This document shows positions 8,788 through 18,013 of a stretch of DNA of 64,000 bases, piece after piece. Source of the DNA: Pedobacter caeni (GTDB lineage Bacteria; Bacteroidota; Bacteroidia; Sphingobacteriales; Sphingobacteriaceae). The notes beneath the pieces were generated by a model that made no database searches, had not been told where the DNA came from, and saw only the letters and a list, made by a program, of their open reading frames with translations. How positions within the stretch are numbered: the stretch's first letter is position 1; each line of letters starts with the position of its first letter. The stretch lies in NCBI RefSeq assembly GCF_900129215.1, contig NZ_FQUQ01000006.1, positions 65,032 to 129,031 on the forward strand, read 5' to 3'. Position numbers and translations under genes: made by a program.

Positions 8788-10218
8788 CTATTTATTGGAG
8801 ACAAATTTGGGAATGGTTACGGTTATACTCACACCAATTGATGATTGATCTTTCCAAAAATCAAGGTCTTTTTGATCAAGCTTCTTTAATGTCCATAAAG
8901 GCTCTATGATCAGTTGCTCGGTTCCTATTCCGATTGGAACAAAAACACCAAATCTGCCACCCCATTTTTCCTTTTCATAATTTAAACGGTGATTAATCGC
9001 GAGATCAAATCCAAAACCTGCTTTTGGAAAAAAAAGCATAAATGGCAGTTCGGCCGTATAATGATCTTTTCTGGCTGCAATCTCCTGATAGTACGAGATT
9101 TGCTTATATTCGACAAGTGGCTTACCATCGATGGTTTGTGTCTCTTTTGGCAGATCTAAAAACTTCAGGTTATCAGTATCAAATTCACGCGCATTCTTAT
9201 ACCTGAACGTTGGCGAAATCCATAAAGACATCCCTTTGGTTTTAAGTAAAATGTTAGCTGATCCAGTTAAACCGATGAAATTATCGTGCGTGGTCCTCAC
9301 ATAATCAGTTTTTGGTTTATCTATGTCAAAAACCGGATATTGATCATTATTAATTTTAGCTCCAATAGTTCCCCAAAAAAACCAGGTCCTTCTATTATCA
9401 TATCCAAGCTGCAAATTATTTATGGTATCAAGCTCCTTTTGTAAAGAAAAATTCTCATACGCCTCAGTTTTGCTGTTTTCAAACAAACCAATCTCGATCT
9501 GCTGCGCTTTCAACGATTTTTCATCAAAGTCCTTGGGCAGATAACCTTTATACTTTTTGAGCAGATTCTTCAGTTTGGATATTTTTTCATCATATGACGC
9601 TATATCAATAGAATCGATAACTGCCTCAGATTTTTTATGGATATACCTACCATGAGTCCGGAATAGGGTAACTAAATCTGTGATTTCATTTAGTCCGATA
9701 CATTGACTTCTTTTCGCCTCAAATTCATTGACAACCTTGGCGATCTTATTGTCAAGTGAGATCTTGCCAGCATTGTCAATCGTTGCCAGGTTCCATCTGG
9801 GGAACAGATTCCAGGTTAGTCCCCCACTCAATGTCCTTCCATAGCTTCCTTTAGAGAATAGGTTTACAAACTTGTCTTTCGCTTCTCCGGCAATCGAAAC
9901 CTGTAAAGTTTGCCAGCTGTTATCCAAAATTTTAAGATTGATGGTTATGCCTTTGTCATCAACTGTAGCAGAAGAAAATCCCGCTTTTCCTTCTTTATAA
10001 GTTAAGCCACTCACCTTGTTTAGAACAGAGTCTAATTTTTTATCAAAGATAGTATCCGTTACAGCCGTTTTTGTACCCTTTAAACTAAGAATACCTTGTA
10101 TCTGAGTTTTAAGCTGATCAGTACCATAGGGTACCCGGCTCAATTGACCCTTTACTGATGTCATGCAAAACATCACCAATGCGGCGAGAATTGAGACTGA
10201 GCATTTAGATGTTTTCAT
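8788..10218 (-). CDS. Large exported protein of unknown function
   Basis: 476 residues, signal peptide (MKTSKCSVSILAALVMFCMT..KGQ). The middle holds Lys-rich helical segments (ISKLKNLLKKYKGYL) and the last 200 residues alternate polar and hydrophobic residues and end SIGVSITVTIPKF, suggestive of an outer-membrane beta-barrel or a lipid-exposed beta structure. I do not recognise a family. It lies 22 bases after the 100-residue gene at 10241 and belongs to the same minus-strand unit as the tyrosinase. The mention of a barrel is inference from strand pattern only. Confidence 0.6.
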   Translation of the reverse strand: MKTSKCSVSILAALVMFCMTSVKGQLSRVPYGTDQLKTQIQGILSLKGTKTAVTDTIFDKKLDSVLNKVSGLTYKEGKAGFSSATVDDKGITINLKILDNSWQTLQVSIAGEAKDKFVNLFSKGSYGRTLSGGLTWNLFPRWNLATIDNAGKISLDNKIAKVVNEFEAKRSQCIGLNEITDLVTLFRTHGRYIHKKSEAVIDSIDIASYDEKISKLKNLLKKYKGYLPKDFDEKSLKAQQIEIGLFENSKTEAYENFSLQKELDTINNLQLGYDNRRTWFFWGTIGAKINNDQYPVFDIDKPKTDYVRTTHDNFIGLTGSANILLKTKGMSLWISPTFRYKNAREFDTDNLKFLDLPKETQTIDGKPLVEYKQISYYQEIAARKDHYTAELPFMLFFPKAGFGFDLAINHRLNYEKEKWGGRFGVFVPIGIGTEQLIIEPLWTLKKLDQKDLDFWKDQSSIGVSITVTIPKFVSNK

Positions 10219-10240
10219 TTTGATTCGTTTTAATAATCGT

Positions 10241-10543
10241 TTAAACGATTTCCACTTTAATTGACTTAATCAGCTGGTCCTTATAAAAGATTTGTACTGA
10301 TCCATATTCCTTGACAGAGGGAATCTTTTCATTATACTGAACCGGTAAAAAATGCTCATGAGCAGCATCGCTTGCATTCAGGAGATTTAACTCCAGAACT
10401 CCAGGAAAGCTTTCCAATACACCTCTTTTTGTCAATTCCGGCATTACCGTTAACATGCCGGTATTCACTTCAGCATTTACTTTAATTTCAGGTCCTGCAA
10501 CTCCGTCGAACGAAATTGCCTTCCAGTTTCTTGAGATAGCCAT
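10241..10543 (-). CDS. Small protein of unknown function in tyrosinase operon
   Basis: 100 residues from ATG 10543 (MAISRNWKAISFDGVAG); a longer in-frame start at 10687 would lie well inside the upstream SCO/MerC gene and gives a peculiar N-terminus. Even from 10543 it overlaps the end of that gene by 67 bases in another frame, a sign of tight co-translation. The sequence looks beta-rich (EIKVNAEVNTGMLTVMPELT, SVQIFYKDQLIKSIKVEIV) with one His-rich spot (AAHEHFLP). No signal peptide. A small partner or maturation factor for the tyrosinase is possible, but nothing in the sequence proves it. Confidence 0.55.
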   Translation of the reverse strand: MAISRNWKAISFDGVAGPEIKVNAEVNTGMLTVMPELTKRGVLESFPGVLELNLLNASDAAHEHFLPVQYNEKIPSVKEYGSVQIFYKDQLIKSIKVEIV

Positions 10544-12096
10544 ATTCTTTGATTGTTTTTGTTTCGAAAAAGAGATTGAAAAATACCGGAAAGGTTGATG
10601 TACATGGAGCTGATCAATAATGCTACAATCCCTCCATATATGGCGAACTGAAATTTCCACAGATACCCGGTGATCACCAGGAAACATCCTAATACATTGA
10701 TATAAAATGCATTTCTGATGTTCTTTTTTCTGCAGGTCCTATAATTAACATATAGGTTTAGCAACATTCCCATAAGGACAACATAGAACAATTGGGGAGT
10801 ATATGGAATCGATTGAAGTCCAATTGCACCAAAAAGACTCATATATCCTGCCCAGCACACCGGACACTTTGGAAAAAAGGCAATCAGTATACCAGAAAGT
10901 GTATTGCCGGCAATACGCAGGACTTTCCTGATGGAAACACTTTCCTTTTTTGACAATAAAGAGATCAGTATATCTCTGATTTCTTCCGGGTTCCATTGCA
11001 GACGTGTCTGCGCCACCTTTACATTTCCCTTTTTATCCAGTATGTAAAGCTCTATAGCGTGATTGTTGACTACCGATCCTGCATAATTGACCCCAAGATT
11101 TAAATAAGACCTTAATGTCTCAAATCCGGAAGTTACCCTAAAAAAGCGTTGCTGCCGATTAAAAGCAAAACCGCGGTTATCACCATAGCTCTTTAACCTG
11201 GAGGATACATCATATCCGGCATCGTAGGTAATGCCCGCGAGCCGAATCTGATTCAGCCTTTTTTCTTCAAGTAAGTATTGCAATCTGCTGAATCTGGAGA
11301 CCGATAAGGAACATTTGTTAGGGTTATCACATCTGGTATAAAAGAAGATCAGCACTGTAAATCCGGAAGTAAAAAAGTCATTATAGGAGAGTGCCTGCTC
11401 ATCCTGATCTTCCAGCCGGACCTGCTCCTGCACTTCCCTTCTCATCCGTCTTTTATGAATAAAGGTATGAACCGGAGCATGCAGCGGTATAGCGCAACAA
11501 TCGTTCTCCACACTTATGTGCGGTCTGCTTAATTCAATTGTCTCCAGAAGTAAGGTTTTTGCCGATTTACTCAGGATGTTCTGGTGTACGGCATAGACTT
11601 TTTCTAAAGCATCCAGTGTGTGTTTATCCTCAACTTTCAGCCACTTCATCGTCTCCAGGATTTCCGAAAGGGGCGTGGTGTATGATGAAAGCGGATATTT
11701 TACATTAAAGCTTTCGAAGCTCAGTGCATCATCCATGAAGAGCATGTTATAAAATGCTTTGATGAGGTACGAACTGGCGGCTGGAAGCGCATGATTCAAT
11801 CCCCTTAAAGCCCTTGCAGCGCCAGCAACGAGATAAGCATCAAGTCCGTTCTCCAACTCATCCAGCACAAAAGGAATTGCTTCGTCAGGCAGTCCTGTTT
11901 TAAGAAAGGCTGCAAAAGTATATCCTTTTATCCTGTTGATTTCCCCCGAACTCCGCCCATGGTAACCATAGAATTGCTCTGGAAGGTAGTCAAGCAGGTC
12001 CCTACCCTTCCCCTGAGCTGCCATTGCATCTATTTTTGCTGCAATGGCTACAGTAGGAAGGTTGGCCAGACTGTCATCTGTGATCACCTTAACCAT
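10477..12096 (-). CDS. HEAT-like / SCO1-like / MerC-like membrane fusion, probable copper handling
   Basis: 539 residues with three parts. Residues 1-190 are helical repeats resembling HEAT (YLVAGAARALRGLNHALPAA). Residues about 235-380 look like an SCO1/SenC thioredoxin fold: FFYTRCDNPNKCSLSV gives a Cys256-x5-Cys262 pair, and NNHAIELYILDKKG (His346) fits the distal His of SCO copper sites. Residues about 390-520 are a four-helix membrane domain with FFPKCPVCWAGYMSLFGAIG (Cys411, Cys414), the MerC-like metal motif. No N-terminal signal peptide is seen, so the soluble part may stay in the cytoplasm. It lies 32 bases after the tyrosinase gene. Delivery of copper to that enzyme is the likely role (inference from motifs and neighbours). 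Confidence 0.7.
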   Translation of the reverse strand: MVKVITDDSLANLPTVAIAAKIDAMAAQGKGRDLLDYLPEQFYGYHGRSSGEINRIKGYTFAAFLKTGLPDEAIPFVLDELENGLDAYLVAGAARALRGLNHALPAASSYLIKAFYNMLFMDDALSFESFNVKYPLSSYTTPLSEILETMKWLKVEDKHTLDALEKVYAVHQNILSKSAKTLLLETIELSRPHISVENDCCAIPLHAPVHTFIHKRRMRREVQEQVRLEDQDEQALSYNDFFTSGFTVLIFFYTRCDNPNKCSLSVSRFSRLQYLLEEKRLNQIRLAGITYDAGYDVSSRLKSYGDNRGFAFNRQQRFFRVTSGFETLRSYLNLGVNYAGSVVNNHAIELYILDKKGNVKVAQTRLQWNPEEIRDILISLLSKKESVSIRKVLRIAGNTLSGILIAFFPKCPVCWAGYMSLFGAIGLQSIPYTPQLFYVVLMGMLLNLYVNYRTCRKKNIRNAFYINVLGCFLVITGYLWKFQFAIYGGIVALLISSMYINLSGIFQSLFRNKNNQRIWLSQETGRQFRSTELQDLKLK

Positions 12097-12128
12097 GGTA
12101 AAGGTTTTAAATTGATTTAACTTAAAAA

Positions 12129-14318
12129 TTACTTTAAATTGTGGAGAAACCTTTCGGATACGACCTGCATTTGTCCCGAAATTTGCTGTTGATGAAGCTT
12201 GTTTACTTTGTTGATAAATCCCTGATCCTGTCCGATTGCGGGGATAGCTGTGCTAAAAGACAGACTACTGAGCAATTTGATACGCAGCTCTTCATCTTCA
12301 TCATCTTCTGAGACGAGCCCTTTAGACAAGGTGTTAAACAACCCCTCATCGGCAGTTTGAAGTGCCTTTGCCGCAATAATACGCACATCAACAGGTTCAT
12401 TTTTATCCATTAATATTTTACTGATCAGCAGGGCTGAACCGGCATCCTGACCAAGAAGCAAAATTGCTTCATTACGGGCATCGTTATTGGGTGGGTTATT
12501 GATGATCTCAGTTAAGATCGGATAAAGGTCGGCGTGAATATCATAACGAAGTAACTGAATCGCATCCTGGGGGCTGATTAATGCCTTGTTGGGATCTTTA
12601 AGTCCTTCAATTAGCTTTTCACGTACATAACGATCCTTTTGCATCGCAAGAATCATAATTGCTTTTTTACGCAATGTGTGATCCGGATCATCAACTATAC
12701 CTCTAAGGATGTTTGCAAATTCTGCCCGTGATGCCGGAAACTTAGCAGAAGTGATGCTCAACTGCTGTAACTGTACGAGTGCAGAAAGCCGTAGCGCCAC
12801 CGGCTCTGTTTTACGGCCAAGTATGCTTAAAAGAGAAGAAATGAACAGATCTTCATTTCTTATTGAGGCCCCTGATTTTTGAATGACCATTTTTCGTATA
12901 GCCAGATTTCCAGCCTCGTTTGCCAGGGCATCCAGGGCTAAGCTTTTTACCTGTCCGGTCAGCAATTCTGTTTCTTTCAGGTTGCTGACCGTAAAGCTCC
13001 CCTCTGGCTGAGCGAATGTAATTGCTGCTGCAATTGGAACAAGCGGATCCCGGAATTTTTTAAAAGGAATATTGTCATAATCAAATCCAAGCTGATCGCC
13101 GCTATTCAGACGTCCCTGCCAATCTATCATATCACTTACTTTAGGCCGGAGACCAGGTGCATTAACCAGAGGAGAAGGTGCCAATGTACCTCCGGGTGCA
13201 GTTGCCGGACGACTGCCCCCTGAAGCATTATTCCATGGCCACATGGTATCGTTTAAATTATGACCTTCAGGTTCATTGCTGTTCTGAGGATAAACGCTCT
13301 CATTATTTTTGTCGAAAAAATCTTTTTCCCATTGCCACCTCGCCCAAATACGGTCTACATTGGTATGGAGTAAAAAAAACAGCGGATCTTTCACCGCAGT
13401 ATGTGCATTGGTAAGGTCCAGATTAAAACTGGTATGGGCAGTCGAATGCGGATTTCCTTCTAAATTAGTAAAATCAATAAATGAATCTGCAGCGATAACC
13501 TGCTCTTCTCTTAACACAGAAGCACCAAACTCATTATGTGCGGGTTGGGTCAGGACATTAAAATCTGCTGTCCTTCGAATTGGCATGCCATCTGCCAGCC
13601 AGTCGTCAATAGGATTGGATTTGGAAAACTTAACATTTCCTGATGCGTGACTACCCATAAAATCTTCTGTAAAAACCTTTTCGGCAACCTCATCAAATTT
13701 CCAGTAAGGGAGGGTTACACTTGGTTCTATCTTTTGCATTTCCCGCTCAAGGTCCAGCAGAAATGCCCTATGCCATGGAAGAAACCCCAGGGAGCCATGT
13801 GCCTGGAAATAATATTTATTGCCTTCAGCCAAATTCTGAGGATCAACGGAATGAACGCTTCTGAATTCAGCAAAACGGCCCTTCCCTTTGTCATTTAATA
13901 CTTGAAGTGTTTCTAAAAACACCTTCTTTTCTTTTTCTGAAAGTTTATTCGCATTCCTCCTCACACGTACCATAAAGGCTTCCCGATGAAGTAGAGCACC
14001 CGATTCCGGATCAATAATCTCGATTCCGGCATCTCTGCCATCCTTGCTGTAGTGCGGATATTTACCTGCAATGTAAACCTCAATTTGTGTTGCCCCAAGG
14101 GGTATGGTCAGCTCCAGCTGGTCGTTTTCCTGGTCGTCCGTATTTCTCAGAAACACGATTTTACCAGCCTGAGCATCTTGAATGTTTTGCAACAACAGCC
14201 GGGATGGCAATTGTTCATTTTCCAAAGCAGTGAACCTCAATTCACATTTTGTTCTACTCCAACCGATATAGCGGGTTGAAGCCTCAGCTGAACCGCCGAT
14301 TAGTATTTTTATATCCAT
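12129..14318 (-). CDS. Tyrosinase-family type 3 copper protein with C-terminal HEAT repeats
   Basis: 729 residues. The first 120 residues form a beta-rich lead domain. The tyrosinase core spans about 125-345: copper A ligands His156, His174 and His183 (FQAHGSLGFLPWHRAFL), copper B ligands His291, His295 (NPHSTAHTSFN) and His318 (DPLFFLLHTNVDRIWARW). All six His are present, so it should bind two coppers and oxidise phenols or catechols. A linker to about 460 is followed by about 260 residues of HEAT-like helices (ARNEAILLLGQDAGSALLI). No signal peptide is visible. It is the first gene of a minus-strand operon with the SCO/MerC-like fusion, which also carries helical repeats; the two may bind each other. 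The natural substrate is unknown. Confidence 0.9.
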   Translation of the reverse strand: MDIKILIGGSAEASTRYIGWSRTKCELRFTALENEQLPSRLLLQNIQDAQAGKIVFLRNTDDQENDQLELTIPLGATQIEVYIAGKYPHYSKDGRDAGIEIIDPESGALLHREAFMVRVRRNANKLSEKEKKVFLETLQVLNDKGKGRFAEFRSVHSVDPQNLAEGNKYYFQAHGSLGFLPWHRAFLLDLEREMQKIEPSVTLPYWKFDEVAEKVFTEDFMGSHASGNVKFSKSNPIDDWLADGMPIRRTADFNVLTQPAHNEFGASVLREEQVIAADSFIDFTNLEGNPHSTAHTSFNLDLTNAHTAVKDPLFFLLHTNVDRIWARWQWEKDFFDKNNESVYPQNSNEPEGHNLNDTMWPWNNASGGSRPATAPGGTLAPSPLVNAPGLRPKVSDMIDWQGRLNSGDQLGFDYDNIPFKKFRDPLVPIAAAITFAQPEGSFTVSNLKETELLTGQVKSLALDALANEAGNLAIRKMVIQKSGASIRNEDLFISSLLSILGRKTEPVALRLSALVQLQQLSITSAKFPASRAEFANILRGIVDDPDHTLRKKAIMILAMQKDRYVREKLIEGLKDPNKALISPQDAIQLLRYDIHADLYPILTEIINNPPNNDARNEAILLLGQDAGSALLISKILMDKNEPVDVRIIAAKALQTADEGLFNTLSKGLVSEDDEDEELRIKLLSSLSFSTAIPAIGQDQGFINKVNKLHQQQISGQMQVVSERFLHNLK

Positions 14319-14476
14319 CTTATAAAATATTTAACAGGTATTAACCCCTCAATATGATGATAGGATGGAATCAGTGTTTATGTTGATATCCACAATTATC
14401 GGCATGAGAGCGCACTAGGTGTAAGACATGATTTCAAAAACACCAATCACTTAACTGACACGTACTCAAAGTTAAA

Positions 14477-14534
14477 GGCAAAGTATTTTGAATAAAATAC
14501 CTAATAGTTGGTATTTTATTCGAAATACTTTGCC
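14477..14534. terminator. Long inverted repeat between DUF5107 gene and tyrosinase gene
   Basis: Arms 14477-14501 and 14510-14534 are 25 bases each, pair with a single G/T-type mismatch, and enclose an 8-base loop (TAATAGTT). It sits 83 bases after the stop of the minus-strand DUF5107 gene and 158 bases before the tyrosinase start, so it probably ends the first transcript. The remaining bases of the 298-base gap (14319-14616) hold no gene; a TAACTTTG-like box on the minus strand (14467-14474) is a weak promoter candidate. Confidence 0.6.
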
Positions 14535-14616
14535 CTCCGTAAATCCATGTTTAAAAACCCGGTTAATCAGCGCTCTTTCTGTTTCATATATTATAATATT
14601 TCATTTGGATACGTCT

Positions 14617-17600
14617 TTACTTAACAACAGAAACTAAATCAAGATGGGTATTTGCACCCTGATGATTTGCATCCATCTCCAACACCTCATTAAACATTTT
14701 CTTCGCTTCATCAAAATGCCCGAGACCTAGATACCCCAGGCCAATCAGATAACAACAATGTATGTGATTTTTCAGATCCAGATCCTGATCAAACACGAGT
14801 AAATCCGGTAGTGAAACCGCAAAATAATCAATCCGGATTTCATCATTCAAATGTAGCTTACCGAACTCCACAAAACGTTCGAAAATTTCTTTAGCCCGGT
14901 CCTTTTCATTAAGTTTTAGCCATGCCAGACCCTGATAAAAAATTTTGTCCGGCTGCGGATCATTATAAAATATAGCCTGCACAGGTTCTGTTGGTCCTTC
15001 CGTAGCGATCCTAAACTTTTCTTTCGCCTGATCGTTTAAATTCATCAGCTCATAAATACAACCTTGCAGGTAATGAATGTCATTTTCCTGTGCGCCATAC
15101 AACTTGCCTTCGCCAAGGTTGTGCGGATATTGTTCCGTAGCAGAAAGCAGGTCTAAAGCATTCTGATATGTCCCTTCCATCATTGCTTTTCTTGCCAACC
15201 CAATATGACACCTCAGATATTGACCTACTACTTTTCCTTCTCCACCTTCCCATGGATGAAACTGTCTTGTTGCCAGGAGCGTCCGGGCTTCCTCAAACCG
15301 CCCCAGCTGATTACATAAAGCTACCCTTTCCAGGTATAAATCATCACGGTAATCTACCAGCTCCGAATACTTTTCTAAAAGAGCCAGTCGTCTTTCAGGA
15401 GCATATCCCAATTTCTTATACAACTGATCCAGCTCCATGAAAACCCTTGCATCATTTACATCCAGGCTAAAGGCTTTCTCCAGTTCAACCAATGCCCGGT
15501 CTGAATCCTTCAACTGATTCTGATAAGCCAGCGACAGGTTGCGATGAGCCGTTGGAAAAGAAGGGTCTGCAGCTACTGATTTCTCCCAGCATGCGATTGC
15601 TTCTCTATATTGTTGTTTGCCAAACCAAAAATTCCCCAGATAATAATGGGCTTTTGCGTCATCAGGATTCAGGGCGATTGCGGATGTCAGAACATTTACA
15701 TCTTCAATGCGATGTGGAAAACAGAAATCAGGGGCAGCAAACTGTCCTTTCAAAAAATAATCCTTTGCAGATTTCTCATCTCCCCGCTGCGCGCAGCACC
15801 AACCCATGTAATAATACACCATTGGATATACAATTCCCTCCTGCTCTCCGACATATACTGATAAAAGGGCAACTGCCTCTTCATACAATCCCGCATGACT
15901 ATAGTCCAGTGCACATTCTATATAGTTGTGTACATCTTGTCTCATCAGTTGCACAAAGTGAAGTCCTGCCCTCTCCGATTCCTTCAGATCAGCGGCTTCC
16001 CGATAGATGACATATCTTTCATACAGACAACCGAAATTGAAAGGATCAGTCAGTAGGGATTCTTCAATAAAGGACAGGGCTTCTTTAACCCTGTTCATTT
16101 TATGGAGAATGGCCGCTTTGAGGTGGCGCACCGAATGGGCCTGACCATTCCGCATCAGTGATTTATTAACAAGATATAAGGCATCTTCTAAGTCTCCTTT
16201 TTCTGAGGCGATCCTTGCAAGTGCAAAAAAACCAGCATCCTGCCAGGCTGCATTCCAGGTAGATTTATAAATAGCTTCATAAGCCTGATCTGATTCCCCC
16301 TGCATCTTTAGCGACCAGCCCAGATTATAATAGGGTTCTCCATCATAAGGATTCGGATTCCGGAGGGTTAATGTTGCGATTGCAGTACGGAAAAAAGGTG
16401 TTGCTTTGGCAAACTGTCCACGTCTCATGTACCATAAACCCATGGCATTGTTACAACGGACATCTCCCGGCTCCCGCTTCAACGCTTCCTCATAATAATC
16501 TGTCGCCAGATAAGTTGCATGACGGTATTGTTCTATATGTAAACCGTTCAGGTATAATTCCTCTATCGCCTCAATGGCGACAGGATCCTTCGCTGCAGTT
16601 GCTGCCGGAGGGATTTCCTTGGAAAGCACCTCTTCCTGTTCAAATCCCACCAGGAGTTTATGATTTGCCTGTTCTACACGGACAGCAATACGTTCCTGAC
16701 CTACTTCCGCCATCAAAGGAATACTTTTTTCGAAGATCGCCGATGGTGAAAGGTCAAAAACACTGGTATCAATCAGCACTCCATCTACAAACAATTTAAT
16801 CTCTGCAGCGGGAAATGCCGATGTGGCATAGACTTTTACCTCCACATGATCTCCATTGACTTCCACATTCAGCATCGCTTCTTTAGTGGCATTTTTAACT
16901 GCGCCAACTTTGGCATAAGGCATGAAATACTGTTCAAAAGTCTTTTCTTCATTTGGCTGCAACCAGGAAAAATCCGGTTGATTATCAGTAAACACACCTG
17001 TCATCAGTTCAATATAAGGCCCATCCTCATCGGTCAGGTTTCTGTCCCAGGATTGTCCGAAATCCCCATCGCCCCAGGTCCATTGTTTTTTACCTGGTGC
17101 CACATGGTGATTGGCGACATGCAGCATCCCTGCCTGAGTATCGTGTTCATAGCCTCCAATAAAATTATACTCAGAACGGATGGCCATATAGGAAGTCGGT
17201 ACCGGAATATTTTTATATCTGGAGATGTCTGTTCCCGGAGCATAATCCTTTTTATAATACGTTCCGGTAGCAATAGGGAAATCAGAAACATCCCGCTTAC
17301 CATGATCAAAAACAGCATACACATCAGGGGGGAAAACAGACTGGTAATGATCGTTCACCTTTACCGCAGGATTTGCCCACCATAAAAAGGTTTGAGGAAA
17401 TGGCGTACGGTTGTATATTTTGCCTTTAATTTCCAGATACGCCTTGTCCGGATACAAGGTAAAACCGGCCATTCCTTTGGTCCGTGTCATCAGCTCCAGC
17501 TCATTTACCCAGATGGTTTTGCTTCCATCGGCATGTTCCTCTATGCTATAATCCAGGGGATCAAAAGTACTCGGGCGATGATGCTGTGGCCAGTTAAATT

Positions 17601-17943
17601 CAATACCTCCGGAAATCCATGGTCCTGTTAAGCCAACCAGCGCAGGTTTGATGACCTGGTTATAGTAAATAAAATCACGGTTCCGCACTTTATCAAAGGC
17701 TCTTTGAATTCTCCCACCCAACTCGGGCAGCACCATGATTTTCAAAAAGTCATTTTCTATATAAATGGCCAGGTATTCCTTATCCTTTTTTTCGTCGGAT
17801 ATTTTCTCAATCACAGGATGTGGATACACCGCACCTGTACTTCCCTGATAAACTCTCTTATCCAGAAATATCGGATTCTTTTCTGGTTTACCTGTTTCGT
17901 AAGTCGGAATGGTCACTTTCTCCATCCATGCTTTTACTTCCAT
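14617..17943 (-). CDS. DUF5107 domain protein with TPR repeats (sugar locus)
   Basis: 1108 residues, no signal peptide. Residues about 1-360 match the DUF5107 pattern: LAIYIENDFLKIMVLPELGGRI, GGIEFNWPQHHRPS, WWANPAVKVND and WTWGDGDFGQSWDRNLTDEDG; the fold is thought to resemble galactose mutarotase-like carbohydrate proteins. Residues about 460-1108 are at least ten TPR-like repeats (AHYYLGNFWFGKQQYREAIACWEKS). Its neighbours are a sugar transporter, an AraC regulator and a GH2 glycosidase, so a role in handling a sugar or oligosaccharide is likely; whether it is an enzyme cannot be told here. It starts 70 bases after the transporter stop and is probably in its operon. Confidence 0.8.
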   Translation of the reverse strand: MEVKAWMEKVTIPTYETGKPEKNPIFLDKRVYQGSTGAVYPHPVIEKISDEKKDKEYLAIYIENDFLKIMVLPELGGRIQRAFDKVRNRDFIYYNQVIKPALVGLTGPWISGGIEFNWPQHHRPSTFDPLDYSIEEHADGSKTIWVNELELMTRTKGMAGFTLYPDKAYLEIKGKIYNRTPFPQTFLWWANPAVKVNDHYQSVFPPDVYAVFDHGKRDVSDFPIATGTYYKKDYAPGTDISRYKNIPVPTSYMAIRSEYNFIGGYEHDTQAGMLHVANHHVAPGKKQWTWGDGDFGQSWDRNLTDEDGPYIELMTGVFTDNQPDFSWLQPNEEKTFEQYFMPYAKVGAVKNATKEAMLNVEVNGDHVEVKVYATSAFPAAEIKLFVDGVLIDTSVFDLSPSAIFEKSIPLMAEVGQERIAVRVEQANHKLLVGFEQEEVLSKEIPPAATAAKDPVAIEAIEELYLNGLHIEQYRHATYLATDYYEEALKREPGDVRCNNAMGLWYMRRGQFAKATPFFRTAIATLTLRNPNPYDGEPYYNLGWSLKMQGESDQAYEAIYKSTWNAAWQDAGFFALARIASEKGDLEDALYLVNKSLMRNGQAHSVRHLKAAILHKMNRVKEALSFIEESLLTDPFNFGCLYERYVIYREAADLKESERAGLHFVQLMRQDVHNYIECALDYSHAGLYEEAVALLSVYVGEQEGIVYPMVYYYMGWCCAQRGDEKSAKDYFLKGQFAAPDFCFPHRIEDVNVLTSAIALNPDDAKAHYYLGNFWFGKQQYREAIACWEKSVAADPSFPTAHRNLSLAYQNQLKDSDRALVELEKAFSLDVNDARVFMELDQLYKKLGYAPERRLALLEKYSELVDYRDDLYLERVALCNQLGRFEEARTLLATRQFHPWEGGEGKVVGQYLRCHIGLARKAMMEGTYQNALDLLSATEQYPHNLGEGKLYGAQENDIHYLQGCIYELMNLNDQAKEKFRIATEGPTEPVQAIFYNDPQPDKIFYQGLAWLKLNEKDRAKEIFERFVEFGKLHLNDEIRIDYFAVSLPDLLVFDQDLDLKNHIHCCYLIGLGYLGLGHFDEAKKMFNEVLEMDANHQGANTHLDLVSVVK

Positions 17944-18013
17944 AATAATATTGCTTAACCGTTAGATAATGATTAATGAGGTATAACTAATAATTGATGT
18001 GGTTCAATAGAAA

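Noticed and set aside
13309..13650. ORFs antisense to the tyrosinase
   Set aside because: They mirror the codon pattern of the tyrosinase, lack signals, and are shadows.
15492..16010. 172-codon ORF antisense to the DUF5107/TPR gene
   Set aside because: Low-complexity, Pro/His-rich text typical of the reverse strand of a TPR gene.
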